Part shown: positions 49,712 to 59,020 of the stretch, piece by piece
Layout: every line of letters begins with the position of its first letter
How positions within the stretch are numbered: the stretch's first letter is position 1
DNA from: Metabacillus halosaccharovorans
GTDB taxonomy: Bacteria > Bacillota > Bacilli > Bacillales > Bacillaceae
NCBI RefSeq assembly: GCF_002019635.1
Contig: NZ_KV917371.1
Span: forward strand, 1,780,001 to 1,844,000
Length of the DNA stretch: 64,000 nt
Reading direction: 5' to 3'
Position numbers and translations under genes: made by a program
Notes under the pieces: generated by a model
The model's input: the letters and a program-made list of their open reading frames with translations, nothing else
Database searches by the model: none
What the model was told of the DNA's origin: nothing

Positions 49712-50488
49712 TTAGTTGCCTTTGAAATTTGGCTTTCTTTTTTCAATAAAAGCTGAAATACCTTCTCTTGCATCACCACTTTTAAAAAGTTCACCAAAAA
49801 GTTTCGCCTCGAGATTCATCCCTTCCTGATAGGTTAATGTTTTATTTGAATGCAATAACGATATGACAGCCCTCACAGAACCTGGACTTTTTGCAGCAAA
49901 TTTCTGCGCTAAACCTTTCGCTTCCGCTAAGAGTTTTTCCTGAGGATAGGCATGACTGGCAAGGCCCAGTTTCACTGCCTCTTGACCTGAAATCGGCTCA
50001 CTTGTAAGCATCATTTCTAAAGCACGGCCAGTACCAATATATTTCGGTAAACGTTGAGTTCCTCCAAAACCAGGTATAATACCAAGTTGAAGCTCAGGAA
50101 GACCAAGTTTAGCATCCTCAGCTACTAGACGCAGGTGACAAGACATTGCTAACTCAAGTCCCCCGCCTAACGCAGCTCCATGAATAGCTGCAATTATTGG
50201 GATTGGAAAATTTTCGATTCGTTCAAATAATTGTTGTCCTGATTCAGCAAGTTGAGAAAACACTCCATCACTTTTAGCAAGTTCAACAAATTCTTTTATG
50301 TCTGCACCTGCCGAGAAAAACCTGCCTTCACCGTGAAGAATGACAGCTCGAATTTCATTGTCTTCAAGTATATGGTCCAGCATAGTAGAAATATCTTTTA
50401 ATACATTTGATGATAATGCATTTGCAGGTTCGTGATTAATAGATACAACTGCAACTCTGTTCTCTTTTATTATTTGTACATACTTCAT
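49712..50488 (-). CDS. fadB: Enoyl-CoA hydratase FadB (YsiB)
   Basis: Crotonase-family enzyme that hydrates trans-2-enoyl-CoA in fatty acid beta-oxidation. The oxyanion-hole segments AVILHGEGRFFSAGADIKEF and IAAIHGAALGGGLELAMSCHLR are present, with the catalytic Glu in the ELQLGIIPGFGGTQRL segment. The ATG at 50488 (MKYVQII) is chosen because GGGAGG lies 7 bases upstream; the frame is open 15 codons further. Second gene of the fadR operon. Confidence 0.93.
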   Translation of the reverse strand: MKYVQIIKENRVAVVSINHEPANALSSNVLKDISTMLDHILEDNEIRAVILHGEGRFFSAGADIKEFVELAKSDGVFSQLAESGQQLFERIENFPIPIIAAIHGAALGGGLELAMSCHLRLVAEDAKLGLPELQLGIIPGFGGTQRLPKYIGTGRALEMMLTSEPISGQEAVKLGLASHAYPQEKLLAEAKGLAQKFAAKSPGSVRAVISLLHSNKTLTYQEGMNLEAKLFGELFKSGDAREGISAFIEKRKPNFKGN

Positions 50489-50591
50489 TTTTTTCCTCCC
50501 TGCTTCATCATACATACTTAAAATGTATTTCATTTACAAACGAAAAATAACTTATATAAAGAGAATGACAATTATGCCATTTCACTCGCTA

Positions 50592-51179
50592 TTAATTTTT
50601 AGTTGATAGACCGTTAACAAATAAGTCATGAACTTTCTTTGTTTGATCTGTTAACCTATATTTCTGATCATTCATAACCCATGTTGTGACGGTTTCATCA
50701 ATTGTGCCGAAGATCATTTGTCTGGCCAGCCTGACATCAAGTTCTTCTCTGAATTCGCCATTCTCTTTACCATCACTAATAATCTTATCAACTACATTTA
50801 AGTATCCCTTTAGCACTTCATTTATTCGAAGGCGTAAATCCTTATTTGATTGCCTTAATTCTAACTGTGTTACAATTGCAAGGTGGTGATCTTCAGATAA
50901 TAAGGTAAAATGCTTATCAATTAACGAATATAGTTTATCTGCTGCATTCTTTTTGCTTTTTATCTCTTCTTCAATTTTTTCAATAAAAACGCCCATCTTT
51001 TCTTGAAAGAGTGATACAAGAATATCTTCTTTGTTCTTAAAATATAAGTAGATTGTCCCATCCGCTACTCCAGCCTGCTTGGCTATTTTTGAAACTTGCG
51101 CTTGGTGGTAACCATTTTCTGCTATGACAATAACTGCTGCATCAATGATTTGTATATATTTTGGTTTCTTCTGTCTCAA
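50592..51179 (-). CDS. fadR: TetR-family fatty acid degradation regulator FadR (YsiA)
   Basis: Represses beta-oxidation genes and is released by long-chain acyl-CoA. The HTH is in VIAENGYHQAQVSKIAKQAGVADGTIYLYFKNKEDIL (about residues 14-50 of the trimmed protein), and the C-terminal ligand domain is helical. The longest frame starts at an ATG at 51221 that lies inside the operator and upstream of the ribosome site; the TTG at 51179 gives the usual N-terminus (LRQKKPKYIQIIDAA) and follows AAAGGGAG by 12 bases. It heads fadR-fadB-etfB-etfA. Confidence 0.92.
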   Translation of the reverse strand: MRQKKPKYIQIIDAAVIVIAENGYHQAQVSKIAKQAGVADGTIYLYFKNKEDILVSLFQEKMGVFIEKIEEEIKSKKNAADKLYSLIDKHFTLLSEDHHLAIVTQLELRQSNKDLRLRINEVLKGYLNVVDKIISDGKENGEFREELDVRLARQMIFGTIDETVTTWVMNDQKYRLTDQTKKVHDLFVNGLSTKN

Positions 51180-51206
51180 TGTAATGTTCGACTCCCTTTC
51201 AATTAA

Positions 51207-51224
51207 TGAATGAATAATCATTCA
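51207..51224. promoter_or_regulatory. FadR operator
   Basis: TGAATGAATAATCATTCA is a perfect match to the Bacillus FadR consensus TGAATGAMTANTSATTCA. It covers the expected transcription start region of fadR, so FadR would repress its own operon. Confidence 0.9.
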
Positions 51225-51231
51225 TAATTTA

Positions 51232-51260
51232 ATCATAGAATTTCCTTTCCTTTCTGTCAA
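51232..51260 (-). promoter_or_regulatory. Sigma-A promoter of fadR-fadB-etfB-etfA
   Basis: TTGACA (51255-51260) and TATGAT (51232-51237) on the minus strand, 17 bases apart, with the FadR operator starting 7 bases downstream. Confidence 0.85.
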
Positions 51261-51297
51261 GCCCTCATCTGTTTTTTTTAACGCTTGCTTTATTTAG

Positions 51298-51325
51298 AAT
51301 TGGAGAGACAGAAGCCCCTCCAATT
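51298..51325 (-). terminator. Terminator after lcfA
   Basis: AATTGGAG and CTCCAATT pair around a 12-base loop; on the minus strand followed by CTAAATAAAG, so the T tract is poor. Confidence 0.6.
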
Positions 51326-51331
51326 TTACTA

Positions 51332-53014
51332 TCAATTAGCGTTCTTTAATTTTTCCTCTTCAATTAATGCACGTCTTAGTATTTTTCCCACAGCTGTCTT
51401 AGGTAATTCATCTCTAAATTCATAGATATGCGGCACCTTGTATGCGGCTAAATGTTTGCGGGCATATTCATTAAATTCCTCTGATGTGGCCTGTTGATTT
51501 TCTTTTAATACAATATAGGCTTTTACTGTTTCACCTCTGTAAGGATCAGGGATACCCGCAACAATAACCTCTTTTACTTTTTCATGCTCATAAAGGACTT
51601 CCTCGATTTCACGTGGATAAATATTAAACCCTCCGGCAATAATCATATCTTTTTTTCGATCAACAATATAGAAGTATCCTTCTTCATCCATGTATCCAAT
51701 ATCTCCGGTCAAAAGCCAATCATTTTTCAAAGTTTCTTCTGTTTCTTCTTTTTTATTCCAATACCCAAGCATAACCTGTGGACCCCGTACTGCTATCTCA
51801 CCAAGTTCATTCGGCTCAGCTATCCCTCCATGTTCATATGACAGGATCACAGCATCTGTACTTGGCCAAGGAACACCGACACTTCCCTTTTTTCTTTTCT
51901 CCCAAATGAAATTAGCATGAGTAACAGGGGATGCCTCAGATAAACCATAGCCTTCTACAAGTTTACCACCTGTAACACGCTCAAACTTCTCTTGTATCTC
52001 AGCGGGTAATGGTGCAGAACCGCTTATACAGCATTCAATTGATGACAAATTATATTTTTGAAGATCTGGATGATTTAATAAAGCAATATAAATCGTCGGT
52101 GCACCGGGAAATAACGTTGGTTTTAATTTATGAATCGTTTTTAATGTGTCTGTTGGATCAAATTTAGGCAACAGAATCATTTTATATCCTTGCATAACTG
52201 ATAAATTCATCACTGTCGTCATCCCATACACATGGAAGAATGGAATAATACCTAAAATAGATTCTTTCCCTCGCATTGATTTATACATCCATGCAGAACA
52301 CATTTTTGTGTTCAGAGCAACATTGTCATGTGATAACATAACACCCTTAGGGAAACCAGTTGTTCCTCCTGTATATTGAAGTAATGCAATATCTTCGGCG
52401 GGAATGTATTTATATTCCTCAACAGTAGGCTTTGCTAATTCCATGATTTTTAGGAACAAATGAGTATTACCTTGATGTTCTACTTTAACAACCATTTGAT
52501 TTTGCTTTTTTTGTACAAATGGATATAAAAGATTCTTAGGAAATGGTAAATAGTCTTTTATACTTGTTACAATAATATGATTCAATTTTGTTAACGCTTT
52601 CATTTTAGAGACTCTCGGATATAATAAATCAAGCGTTACGATAAATGTGGACTCGCTATCATTTAATTGATACTCCAGCTCTCTTTCCATATATAACGGA
52701 TTCGTTTGAACCACGATGCCGCCAGCTAATAAGACACCATAATAGGAAATTACGGCTTGAGGACAATTCGGCAGCATAATCGATACCCTGTCACCCTTTT
52801 GTAAGCCTAGAGACTGTAGATAGTTAGCCATTTTTAAAGACTGTTGATAAAGTTCTGTATAGGTTAGTTCTTTACCTAGAAAATGGATGGCGATTTGAGA
52901 TGGAAATTCTAAAGCAGATTGTTCGAGATAATAGTACAACGGTTTTTCATCGCTTTTCATGGTATGAGGGATTTCTGCTGGGTAAAGATTTAACCAAGGT
53001 TTTTGACTTTCCAT
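51332..53014 (-). CDS. lcfA: Long-chain fatty acid-CoA ligase LcfA
   Basis: Activates fatty acids to acyl-CoA for beta-oxidation. An ANL-superfamily enzyme: the phosphate-binding loop is LLQYTGGTTGFPKGVMLSH (about residue 210), followed by VEGYGLSEASPVTH, the LLTGDIGYMDEEGYFYIVDRKKDMIIAGGFN hinge region (quoted in pieces) and the catalytic lysine in KTAVGKILRRAL near the C-terminus. The ATG at 53014 (MESQKPWLN) has AGGAGG 7 bases before it; the frame is open 31 codons further. I found no FadR operator immediately upstream. Confidence 0.95.
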   Translation of the reverse strand: MESQKPWLNLYPAEIPHTMKSDEKPLYYYLEQSALEFPSQIAIHFLGKELTYTELYQQSLKMANYLQSLGLQKGDRVSIMLPNCPQAVISYYGVLLAGGIVVQTNPLYMERELEYQLNDSESTFIVTLDLLYPRVSKMKALTKLNHIIVTSIKDYLPFPKNLLYPFVQKKQNQMVVKVEHQGNTHLFLKIMELAKPTVEEYKYIPAEDIALLQYTGGTTGFPKGVMLSHDNVALNTKMCSAWMYKSMRGKESILGIIPFFHVYGMTTVMNLSVMQGYKMILLPKFDPTDTLKTIHKLKPTLFPGAPTIYIALLNHPDLQKYNLSSIECCISGSAPLPAEIQEKFERVTGGKLVEGYGLSEASPVTHANFIWEKRKKGSVGVPWPSTDAVILSYEHGGIAEPNELGEIAVRGPQVMLGYWNKKEETEETLKNDWLLTGDIGYMDEEGYFYIVDRKKDMIIAGGFNIYPREIEEVLYEHEKVKEVIVAGIPDPYRGETVKAYIVLKENQQATSEEFNEYARKHLAAYKVPHIYEFRDELPKTAVGKILRRALIEEEKLKNAN

Positions 53015-53174
53015 TTTTTTCTCCTCCTTTTGAGGGAAATATAAAATGACAGATTGGTTAGAAAGGAATAAAAGAGGACATACATACATGTTAAAACCGA
53101 TAAACAAATCATTTTTTCACGCTTATAAAAAAGTATATCAGTTTTTTGTGTTTTCAGAAATATAAAATAATAAA

Positions 53175-53205
53175 AAAGGGCCAGATTTTATGAATCAGGC
53201 CCTTT
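53175..53205 (-). terminator. Terminator after the yshE unit
   Basis: AAAGGGCC and GGCCCTTT pair around a 15-base loop, followed on the minus strand by TTTATTATTTT. Confidence 0.92.
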
Positions 53206-53212
53206 ACTTGTA

Positions 53213-53293
53213 TTAAAAGAAAGCTAAATAAATAACGCCAATCACCACAAACAACCCGCATAAACCAAACATCACTTTCGCCAACGTCTCCAC
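53213..53293 (-). CDS. 26-residue single-pass membrane peptide ORF coupled to yshE
   Basis: A GTG at 53293 opens 26 codons ending TAA at 53213. The peptide begins with a polar METLAK and continues as one hydrophobic helix, VMFGLCGLFVVIGVIYLAFF. AAGGAG lies 8 bases upstream and overlaps the yshE stop codon (TTATAAGGAG), and the terminator starts 8 bases after the stop, so the ORF fills the end of the mutS2-yshE transcript exactly. No family recognised; too short to be sure by composition alone. Confidence 0.55.
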   Translation of the reverse strand: METLAKVMFGLCGLFVVIGVIYLAFF

Positions 53294-53305
53294 TCTACAC
53301 TCTCC

Positions 53306-53710
53306 TTATAAAGCCTCACCGATAACAAATGATAAGCCAACTGAAATAACAAGGGATATAAATCCAACAGCACGGTTGTCTTTCTGAATTTCATCATCAA
53401 TTCTAAACTTTGGTGTCATAAATTCATAAATGAAATAGCCTAACAAAAGTAAAACAAATCCATACACTCCGGACCCTAACATTTCTAAAAGACTCTCGTG
53501 TTTCTGAATAGAAAATCGAAATATATTAGCAATTCCAAAGATTTTTCCTCCTGTTGCCATCGCAACAGCTAAATTGCCATTTTGAATTTCCTCCCAATTT
53601 TTATACTTTGTAACAAGTTCAAAAATGGTTAAAAATAAAATGATACTGAGAACTACAACGCTATAGTAGGCAGCAATTTGAACCCAATCATTCTCCCAAA
53701 ATGTACTCAC
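53306..53710 (-). CDS. yshE: DUF350 membrane protein YshE
   Basis: A membrane protein of about 134 residues with four hydrophobic segments in two similar halves, each with the DUF350 pattern (GNLAVAMATGGKIFGIANI; DNRAVGFISLVISVGLSFVIG). The function is unknown. I take the GTG at 53710 (VSTFWEND) as the start, since TGGGGGG lies 7 bases before it; an earlier GTG at 53725 overlaps the mutS2 stop. It is co-transcribed with mutS2, as in B. subtilis. Confidence 0.85.
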   Translation of the reverse strand: MSTFWENDWVQIAAYYSVVVLSIILFLTIFELVTKYKNWEEIQNGNLAVAMATGGKIFGIANIFRFSIQKHESLLEMLGSGVYGFVLLLLGYFIYEFMTPKFRIDDEIQKDNRAVGFISLVISVGLSFVIGEAL

Positions 53711-53724
53711 GCTCTTTCCCCCCA

Positions 53725-56085
53725 CTATTTTAGTTCCACAATTGTGACGCCAGTTCCGCCTTCACTCGCTTCCCCAAACCGAGTGCTTTTTACACTTCGA
53801 TGATTTTTTAACAATTCTTTCACACCGGTTCGAAGTGCACCTGTTCCTTTACCATGAATAATTGAAACCCTTGGATAGCCGGCTAAAACAGCATCATCCA
53901 AGTATTTCTCAACTCTCAGTAATGCATTTTCAAATCGTTCCCCACGTAAATCTAATTCCAATGAGACATGGTAATCCTTTCCTTTAACAGCAGCTAAAGG
54001 CTTTTCTTGCACTTGTTGCTTAGGTCTCTTAATATATTCAAGATCTTTTTCTTTTACTTTCATTTTTAAGATTCCCATTTGAACCTGCCACTCCTGATCA
54101 TTCACCTTTTCAACCAAATGTCCCTTTTGATCAAAACTAATGACTTTTACTTCATCACCAGGCTGTAGTTCATGTTTAACAGGCTGTTTCTTTTCAACCT
54201 TTTTCGATTTTTCGAATACAGGCTGCGCCTCTTCAAGACGCTTTTTCGCATCGATCAACTCATGCTCTTTTACTTGAGCATGCTGTTCTTTTCGAAGCTT
54301 TCTTAAATCTCTAATAATGTTTTCCGCTTCCCGGTTTGCTTCTTCTAATTTTTCTGAAGCCTTTCGTTCCGCTTTTTCAAAAAGGGCATCACGTTGTTCA
54401 TTGAATTCAATGATCTGTCTTTGAAGCTCCTTATGAAGTTTTTCTGCTTCATGCCGGATTTTTTCTGATTCCATTAACTCAATTTCAGCCGTTTTTTTGC
54501 TGGATTCTAATGAAGCAATCATCGTGTCTACTTCATTGCTTTCATCACTCATTTGTGACCTTGCCTTTTGTATAACATTTTCCTGCAGGCCCAGTCGTTT
54601 TGAGATTTCAAACGCATTACTGCGGCCCGGAACACCTATTAAAAGTTTATATGTTGGGCTTAAAGTTGAGATATCAAATTCTACACTTGCATTAATGACA
54701 CCATTTCGGTTATATCCGTACGCTTTTAACTCCGGATAATGAGTTGTTGCAACCACTCTCGCTCCACGGCTGTACACTTCATCCAATATGGAGATAGCAA
54801 GCGCAGTACCTTCTTGTGGATCTGTTCCAGCTCCAAGCTCATCAAATAACACAAGACTTTCGTCATCCACTTTATGAAGGATATCAACAATATTAACCAT
54901 ATGTGAAGAAAAGGTACTTAAGCTTTGTTCAATCGATTGTTCGTCACCGATATCTGCATAAACTGCCTTGAAGACCGCAACCTCTGATCCGTCAAGTGCC
55001 GGAATGTGTAAACCTGATTGAGCCATTAATGTACATAATCCAAGTGTTTTAAGTGCAACGGTCTTACCACCGGTATTCGGTCCTGTAATAACTATGGTTG
55101 TAAAGTCTGTACCTAATTCAATATCATTCGGAACAACTTCACTTTCAGGTAAAAGCGGGTGTCTTGCTTTAAACAAGCGAATAACACCTTCTTGATTGAC
55201 AATAGGCTTTATCCCTTTTATTTGTTTTGCATACTTCGCCTTTGTGAACATAAAATCCATATTGGCCAAGCATTCTACATTCTGCAGGAGATCATCACTA
55301 TTTTCGGCTACTTCATTTGACAGTTTTTCTAGAATACGGTCGATTTCTACCTTTTCCCTCACTTTTGCTTGTTGAAGAGTGTTATTTAGGTCAACTACGA
55401 CTTGCGGTTCGATAAAAAGAGTTGCCCCTGAACTGGATTGGTCATGAACGATCCCACCGTATGATCCTCTATACTCCTGTTTTACAGGCAATACAAAACG
55501 ATCATTTCGAATCGTAATGATCGCATCAGAGAGCATTTTTGATGCATTTGAAGACCGAATCATTGATTCTAGTTTATCTCTTACTCTTGCCTCGGTTGTT
55601 CGAAGCTGCTGGCGAATGCCTTTTAATGTTTCACTTGCACTGTCCAACACATACCCATTATCATCTATACATTCGGAGATCCTTCTCTCCAAGTCATGAA
55701 TAACAACAATTTGCTCGGCAAGGATTGGCAAATGAGATAATTCAATTTCTTCCTCTATCATTTTTTCAATAAAACGTTTCATTTGCCTGCCTGCATACAA
55801 AGTGCCTGCAACTTCAATAAGCTCAACTGAACTGAGCATTCCGCCAATTTTTGCTCGCTTGACTGTTGCTCTAATGTCAACAAGTCCTCCCAATGGAATA
55901 TTCCCTTTTAATCGAAGTACTTTTGCAGCCTCATCTGTTTGTTCCTGAGAAACAGCCACTTCTTGGTACTCACTAGAAGGTACAAGCGCTTTTACTTTTT
56001 CTTTGCCAAGTGTTGATGAAGCATGCTTAATAAGCTGCTCTTTCACTTTTTCATATTCAAGTACATGCAAAACTTTCTGTTGCAA
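53725..56085 (-). CDS. mutS2: MutS2 (MutSB) ribosome-rescue/DNA-binding ATPase
   Basis: A 786-residue MutS paralogue. The ATPase core has Walker [18 protein letters not shown] (about residue 335), [16 protein letters not shown] as Walker B and the [11 protein letters not shown]-loop. A long charged coiled coil (about residues 510-630), a KOW-like segment ([16 protein letters not shown]) and the C-terminal Smr domain ([24 protein letters not shown]) follow. The mismatch-recognition domain of MutS is absent, as it should be. In Bacillus, MutS2 has been linked to collided ribosomes. Confidence 0.96.
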   Translation of the reverse strand: MQQKVLHVLEYEKVKEQLIKHASSTLGKEKVKALVPSSEYQEVAVSQEQTDEAAKVLRLKGNIPLGGLVDIRATVKRAKIGGMLSSVELIEVAGTLYAGRQMKRFIEKMIEEEIELSHLPILAEQIVVIHDLERRISECIDDNGYVLDSASETLKGIRQQLRTTEARVRDKLESMIRSSNASKMLSDAIITIRNDRFVLPVKQEYRGSYGGIVHDQSSSGATLFIEPQVVVDLNNTLQQAKVREKVEIDRILEKLSNEVAENSDDLLQNVECLANMDFMFTKAKYAKQIKGIKPIVNQEGVIRLFKARHPLLPESEVVPNDIELGTDFTTIVITGPNTGGKTVALKTLGLCTLMAQSGLHIPALDGSEVAVFKAVYADIGDEQSIEQSLSTFSSHMVNIVDILHKVDDESLVLFDELGAGTDPQEGTALAISILDEVYSRGARVVATTHYPELKAYGYNRNGVINASVEFDISTLSPTYKLLIGVPGRSNAFEISKRLGLQENVIQKARSQMSDESNEVDTMIASLESSKKTAEIELMESEKIRHEAEKLHKELQRQIIEFNEQRDALFEKAERKASEKLEEANREAENIIRDLRKLRKEQHAQVKEHELIDAKKRLEEAQPVFEKSKKVEKKQPVKHELQPGDEVKVISFDQKGHLVEKVNDQEWQVQMGILKMKVKEKDLEYIKRPKQQVQEKPLAAVKGKDYHVSLELDLRGERFENALLRVEKYLDDAVLAGYPRVSIIHGKGTGALRTGVKELLKNHRSVKSTRFGEASEGGTGVTIVELK

Positions 56086-56144
56086 TTCGGTCTACCTCCT
56101 AATAATTACACAGACCTTCAATATTCAATCATAAATATAGTTTG

Positions 56145-57869
56145 CTATTCCTTATGATGTCTGTTTAAAAATGCTTTTAGCTGGTCAATGTCCCATGTAT
56201 TTATAACCGTATCACGTTCAATCCAGCCTTTTTTGGCTGTAGAAATACCAATGCCCATATCTTCTAACATGTCTATATTATGTGCATCTGTATTAATGAC
56301 AACTTTCACACCCGCTTCTTGGGCCTTGCGAATATGTTCAGCACTCAAGTCTAAACGCTGAGGGTTCGCATTTAACTCTAATGCTGTGTCTGTTTCCTTT
56401 GCAAGTAGAATAAGCAAATCTATGTTTACATCATAACCTTTTCGTTTGCCGATGATTCGACCAGTTGGATGTGCAATGATGTCAACATGATGATTATGTA
56501 ACGCTGTTTTTAATCGTTCCATAATCACATCCTGTGATTGAGAAAAACTTGAATGAATGGAGGCAATTACAAGATCCATCTCGGCTAGCAATTCGTCATC
56601 ATAATCTAATGTAGCATCAGGCAAAATATCCATCTCAACTCCGGCAAGAATTGTTATATCATCATATTCTTCGTTTAAGGCATCTATTTCCTGTCGTTGA
56701 GCTCTTAGTCTCTCAGGTGTTAATCCATTTGCTACCTTTAAATATTGGGAGTGGTCCGTAATGGCGATATAACGATACCCTTTTTTGCGACACGCTTCGA
56801 CCATTTCACGAATAGTAAAAGCTCCATCACTCCAGGTAGAATGCATATGAAGATCTCCTATTATATCCTCCAAGCGTACAAGCTTGATGTCATGATGGAA
56901 AGAATCGACCTCTGTTCCATCTTCGCGAATTTCAGGAGAGAAATGAGGAAGATTAAAATACTGATAAAATTCCTCTTCTGTTTCAAATGTTTTCATTTCA
57001 TTTGTCTCAACATTTTCTACACCATATTCACTAATCTTTTCTCCACGTTCTTTTGCAAGCTGTCTCATTCTGACATTATGATCCTTCGAACCTGTGAAAT
57101 GATGCAGAGTTGTGGCAAATTCCGCTGGTTTAACTAGTCTAAAATCTACACTTACCTCATAGTCATATGTAAGCTGGACAGATACCTTTGTATCACCGCT
57201 TGCGATAACATCCGAAATATTTGGTATGTTCAACAGTTGGTCCCTTACATGTTTGGGTTCATTTGTCGATATAATAAAATCTAAATCTTTAATTGTTTCA
57301 CGCATACGTCTCAGACTTCCTGCTCGTGAGTAGCTTTCAATATCTTTACATTTCTCAAGATATGACTCAATTTCCTGGGCAATTGGAAGCATAAATGAAA
57401 TTGGCAAGCGTTCTGGACGACTACCCATTTCTTCAATCGCAGCTAAAATCTTTTCTTCTGATTTTTTTCCAAATCCCGCTAAGCTTTGTATTTTATTTTC
57501 TTCACAGGCTAATTTAAGTGCTTCAACACTATCGATGTGTAATTCCTTATATAGCTTTGCAATCTTTTTACCGCCTAAACCTGGCAGTTTTAATAAAGGG
57601 AGTAAACCTGCAGGCACTTCCTCCTGTAATTGCTCAAGAACCTCTGATTTTTCAGTTTCCACAAATTCTTTAATAACTGCTGAAGTCCCTTTTCCTATAC
57701 CGGCAATCTTCGTAAAATCATCAATTAAAGCTAAGCTTCTATCATCAACTTCTAAAGCGTTAGCAGCTTTTCGAAACGCAGATATCTTAAAAGGATTTTC
57801 CCCTTTTAATTCCATTAAAACAGCAATCTTTTCTAATAATCGGATAACATCTTTTTTATGAATATTCAT
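56145..57869 (-). CDS. polX: Family X DNA polymerase with PHP exonuclease domain, PolX
   Basis: A 574-residue repair polymerase of the bacterial PolX type. The N-terminal helix-hairpin-helix motifs (FTKIAGIGKGTSAVIKEF; LLKLPGLGGKKIAKLY) precede the nucleotidyltransferase palm with RRMRETIKDLDFIIST. The C-terminal PHP domain has the metal-binding IGDLHMHSTWSDGAFTIREM, AITDHSQYL, ILAGVEMDI and HPTGRIIGKR. It gives gap-filling synthesis plus 3'-5' exonuclease. The gene lies 59 bases upstream of mutS2. Confidence 0.96.
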   Translation of the reverse strand: MNIHKKDVIRLLEKIAVLMELKGENPFKISAFRKAANALEVDDRSLALIDDFTKIAGIGKGTSAVIKEFVETEKSEVLEQLQEEVPAGLLPLLKLPGLGGKKIAKLYKELHIDSVEALKLACEENKIQSLAGFGKKSEEKILAAIEEMGSRPERLPISFMLPIAQEIESYLEKCKDIESYSRAGSLRRMRETIKDLDFIISTNEPKHVRDQLLNIPNISDVIASGDTKVSVQLTYDYEVSVDFRLVKPAEFATTLHHFTGSKDHNVRMRQLAKERGEKISEYGVENVETNEMKTFETEEEFYQYFNLPHFSPEIREDGTEVDSFHHDIKLVRLEDIIGDLHMHSTWSDGAFTIREMVEACRKKGYRYIAITDHSQYLKVANGLTPERLRAQRQEIDALNEEYDDITILAGVEMDILPDATLDYDDELLAEMDLVIASIHSSFSQSQDVIMERLKTALHNHHVDIIAHPTGRIIGKRKGYDVNIDLLILLAKETDTALELNANPQRLDLSAEHIRKAQEAGVKVVINTDAHNIDMLEDMGIGISTAKKGWIERDTVINTWDIDQLKAFLNRHHKE

Positions 57870-57961
57870 TTATTCCACCTCTTTATCTAGCACTTTCTAT
57901 AAAAATGATACAAATATTTACGAAAAAGTACAATTCTTCGTCACTTCTTACGGTAGTCGGA

Positions 57962-58082
57962 AAAAGAGACTGACTTAAACAAAGAGTAAGTACACCTGCA
58001 CCATTATATATTCTACAAAACTTGGATGTAGTCAATATATACGAGTGATGAAGGAATTACCCTTTTTAAGTCAGCCTCTTTT
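57962..58082 (-). repeat. 121-bp element with 18-bp terminal inverted repeats, probable long-loop terminator after yshB
   Basis: AAAAGAGACTGACTTAAA (57962-57979) and the complement of AAAAGAGGCTGACTTAAA (58065-58082) match at 17 of 18 positions. The right arm ends in the yshB stop codon. Read on the minus strand, the second arm runs into CTCTTTTT, so it may terminate zapA-yshB, but the loop is 85 bases, unusually long, and seems to include the polX promoter region. Confidence 0.7.
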
Positions 58083-58620
58083 AAGACATGTATTGAATCC
58101 AAAGTTCATTTACTTTATCAGAAAAATAAGGTGTGTGGTTAACAATAAGATTTGCTAATACCGAATGGTCTAAAGCACTTTGAATTTGTTCCATTGGAAT
58201 AAGTGCCGCAATAAAAAGGATAATAAATAAAACAAGATATGACTCTAAAAATCCAAGTATTGATCCGGCAGCCCTATTTAATTGCTTTAAAATCGGAAGA
58301 AGTGCCACAAAGTCCAGCATTGAACCAATAATCTGCATAACAATTTTTGTCCCAATGAATAATAATACAAATGCAACAGCTCGGTAATAAGCACCCTCAA
58401 GGTCATCGCCACTGAGTAATGTTAATATTGTTGGACCTTCACCTGATACCGGGTAAGGAACCCACAGCTTTAATTTTGGTGCAAGATCATCAAAATATTG
58501 GTATGCTACAATATAAGAAATGATAAATCCGGCTAAGTGGATAAACTGCAGAATAAATCCACGTTTTAAGCCGACCAATATTCCGAATAATAGAATAATA
58601 AACAAAACAAAATCTAGCAT
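58081..58620 (-). CDS. yshB: CvpA-family membrane protein YshB
   Basis: A 179-residue protein with four hydrophobic segments (about residues 2-20, 27-45, 77-97, 118-140), including the CvpA-type start LDFVLFIILLFGILVGLKRGFILQ and GSILGFLESYLVLFIILFIAALIP. The CvpA family is linked to colicin V export in E. coli, but the role in Bacillus is unknown. It lies 9 bases after zapA. Confidence 0.88.
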   Translation of the reverse strand: MLDFVLFIILLFGILVGLKRGFILQFIHLAGFIISYIVAYQYFDDLAPKLKLWVPYPVSGEGPTILTLLSGDDLEGAYYRAVAFVLLFIGTKIVMQIIGSMLDFVALLPILKQLNRAAGSILGFLESYLVLFIILFIAALIPMEQIQSALDHSVLANLIVNHTPYFSDKVNELWIQYMS

Positions 58621-58629
58621 ATTTCAGCT

Positions 58630-58887
58630 TCAATCCTTTTCAAATAATTGTTTCTCGAGTTTTTCATACTCTTCTTTTAGCTTTAAATAGTCATGGACAA
58701 CGTTAACAGCTGTTAACACTGCCAATTTATTTATATCAAGAGACGGATTTTTACTATTAATCTCTCTCATTTTATCATCAACCATTGCAGCAACAGCTCG
58801 AATATGGCTTGTGCTTTCAGAACCAATAATTGAAAATTGTTGACCATATATGTCTACTGTTGTTTTAGACTTAGGACGTTTTGACAA
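58630..58887 (-). CDS. zapA: Cell division protein ZapA
   Basis: A small FtsZ-bundling protein. [36 protein letters not shown] near the start and [23 protein letters not shown] with a C-terminal coiled coil are the family pattern. The start is taken as TTG 58887 ([10 protein letters not shown]), with TGGAGG 8 bases upstream, giving 85 residues as in B. subtilis; the frame continues to a TTG at 58911 that lies before the ribosome site. Divergent from rnhC. Confidence 0.92.
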   Translation of the reverse strand: MSKRPKSKTTVDIYGQQFSIIGSESTSHIRAVAAMVDDKMREINSKNPSLDINKLAVLTAVNVVHDYLKLKEEYEKLEKQLFEKD

Positions 58888-59020
58888 CGATAAATCCTCC
58901 ATTTCCTGCAAATCCTAATTTATATCATAACATGAAGCTTTATCATATGGGAAGAAGGACAATTTTTTGAACAAATGCAAACAAGTCATAGTTAGTTTTT
59001 ATTTAGAAAGGGTGTAAAAA

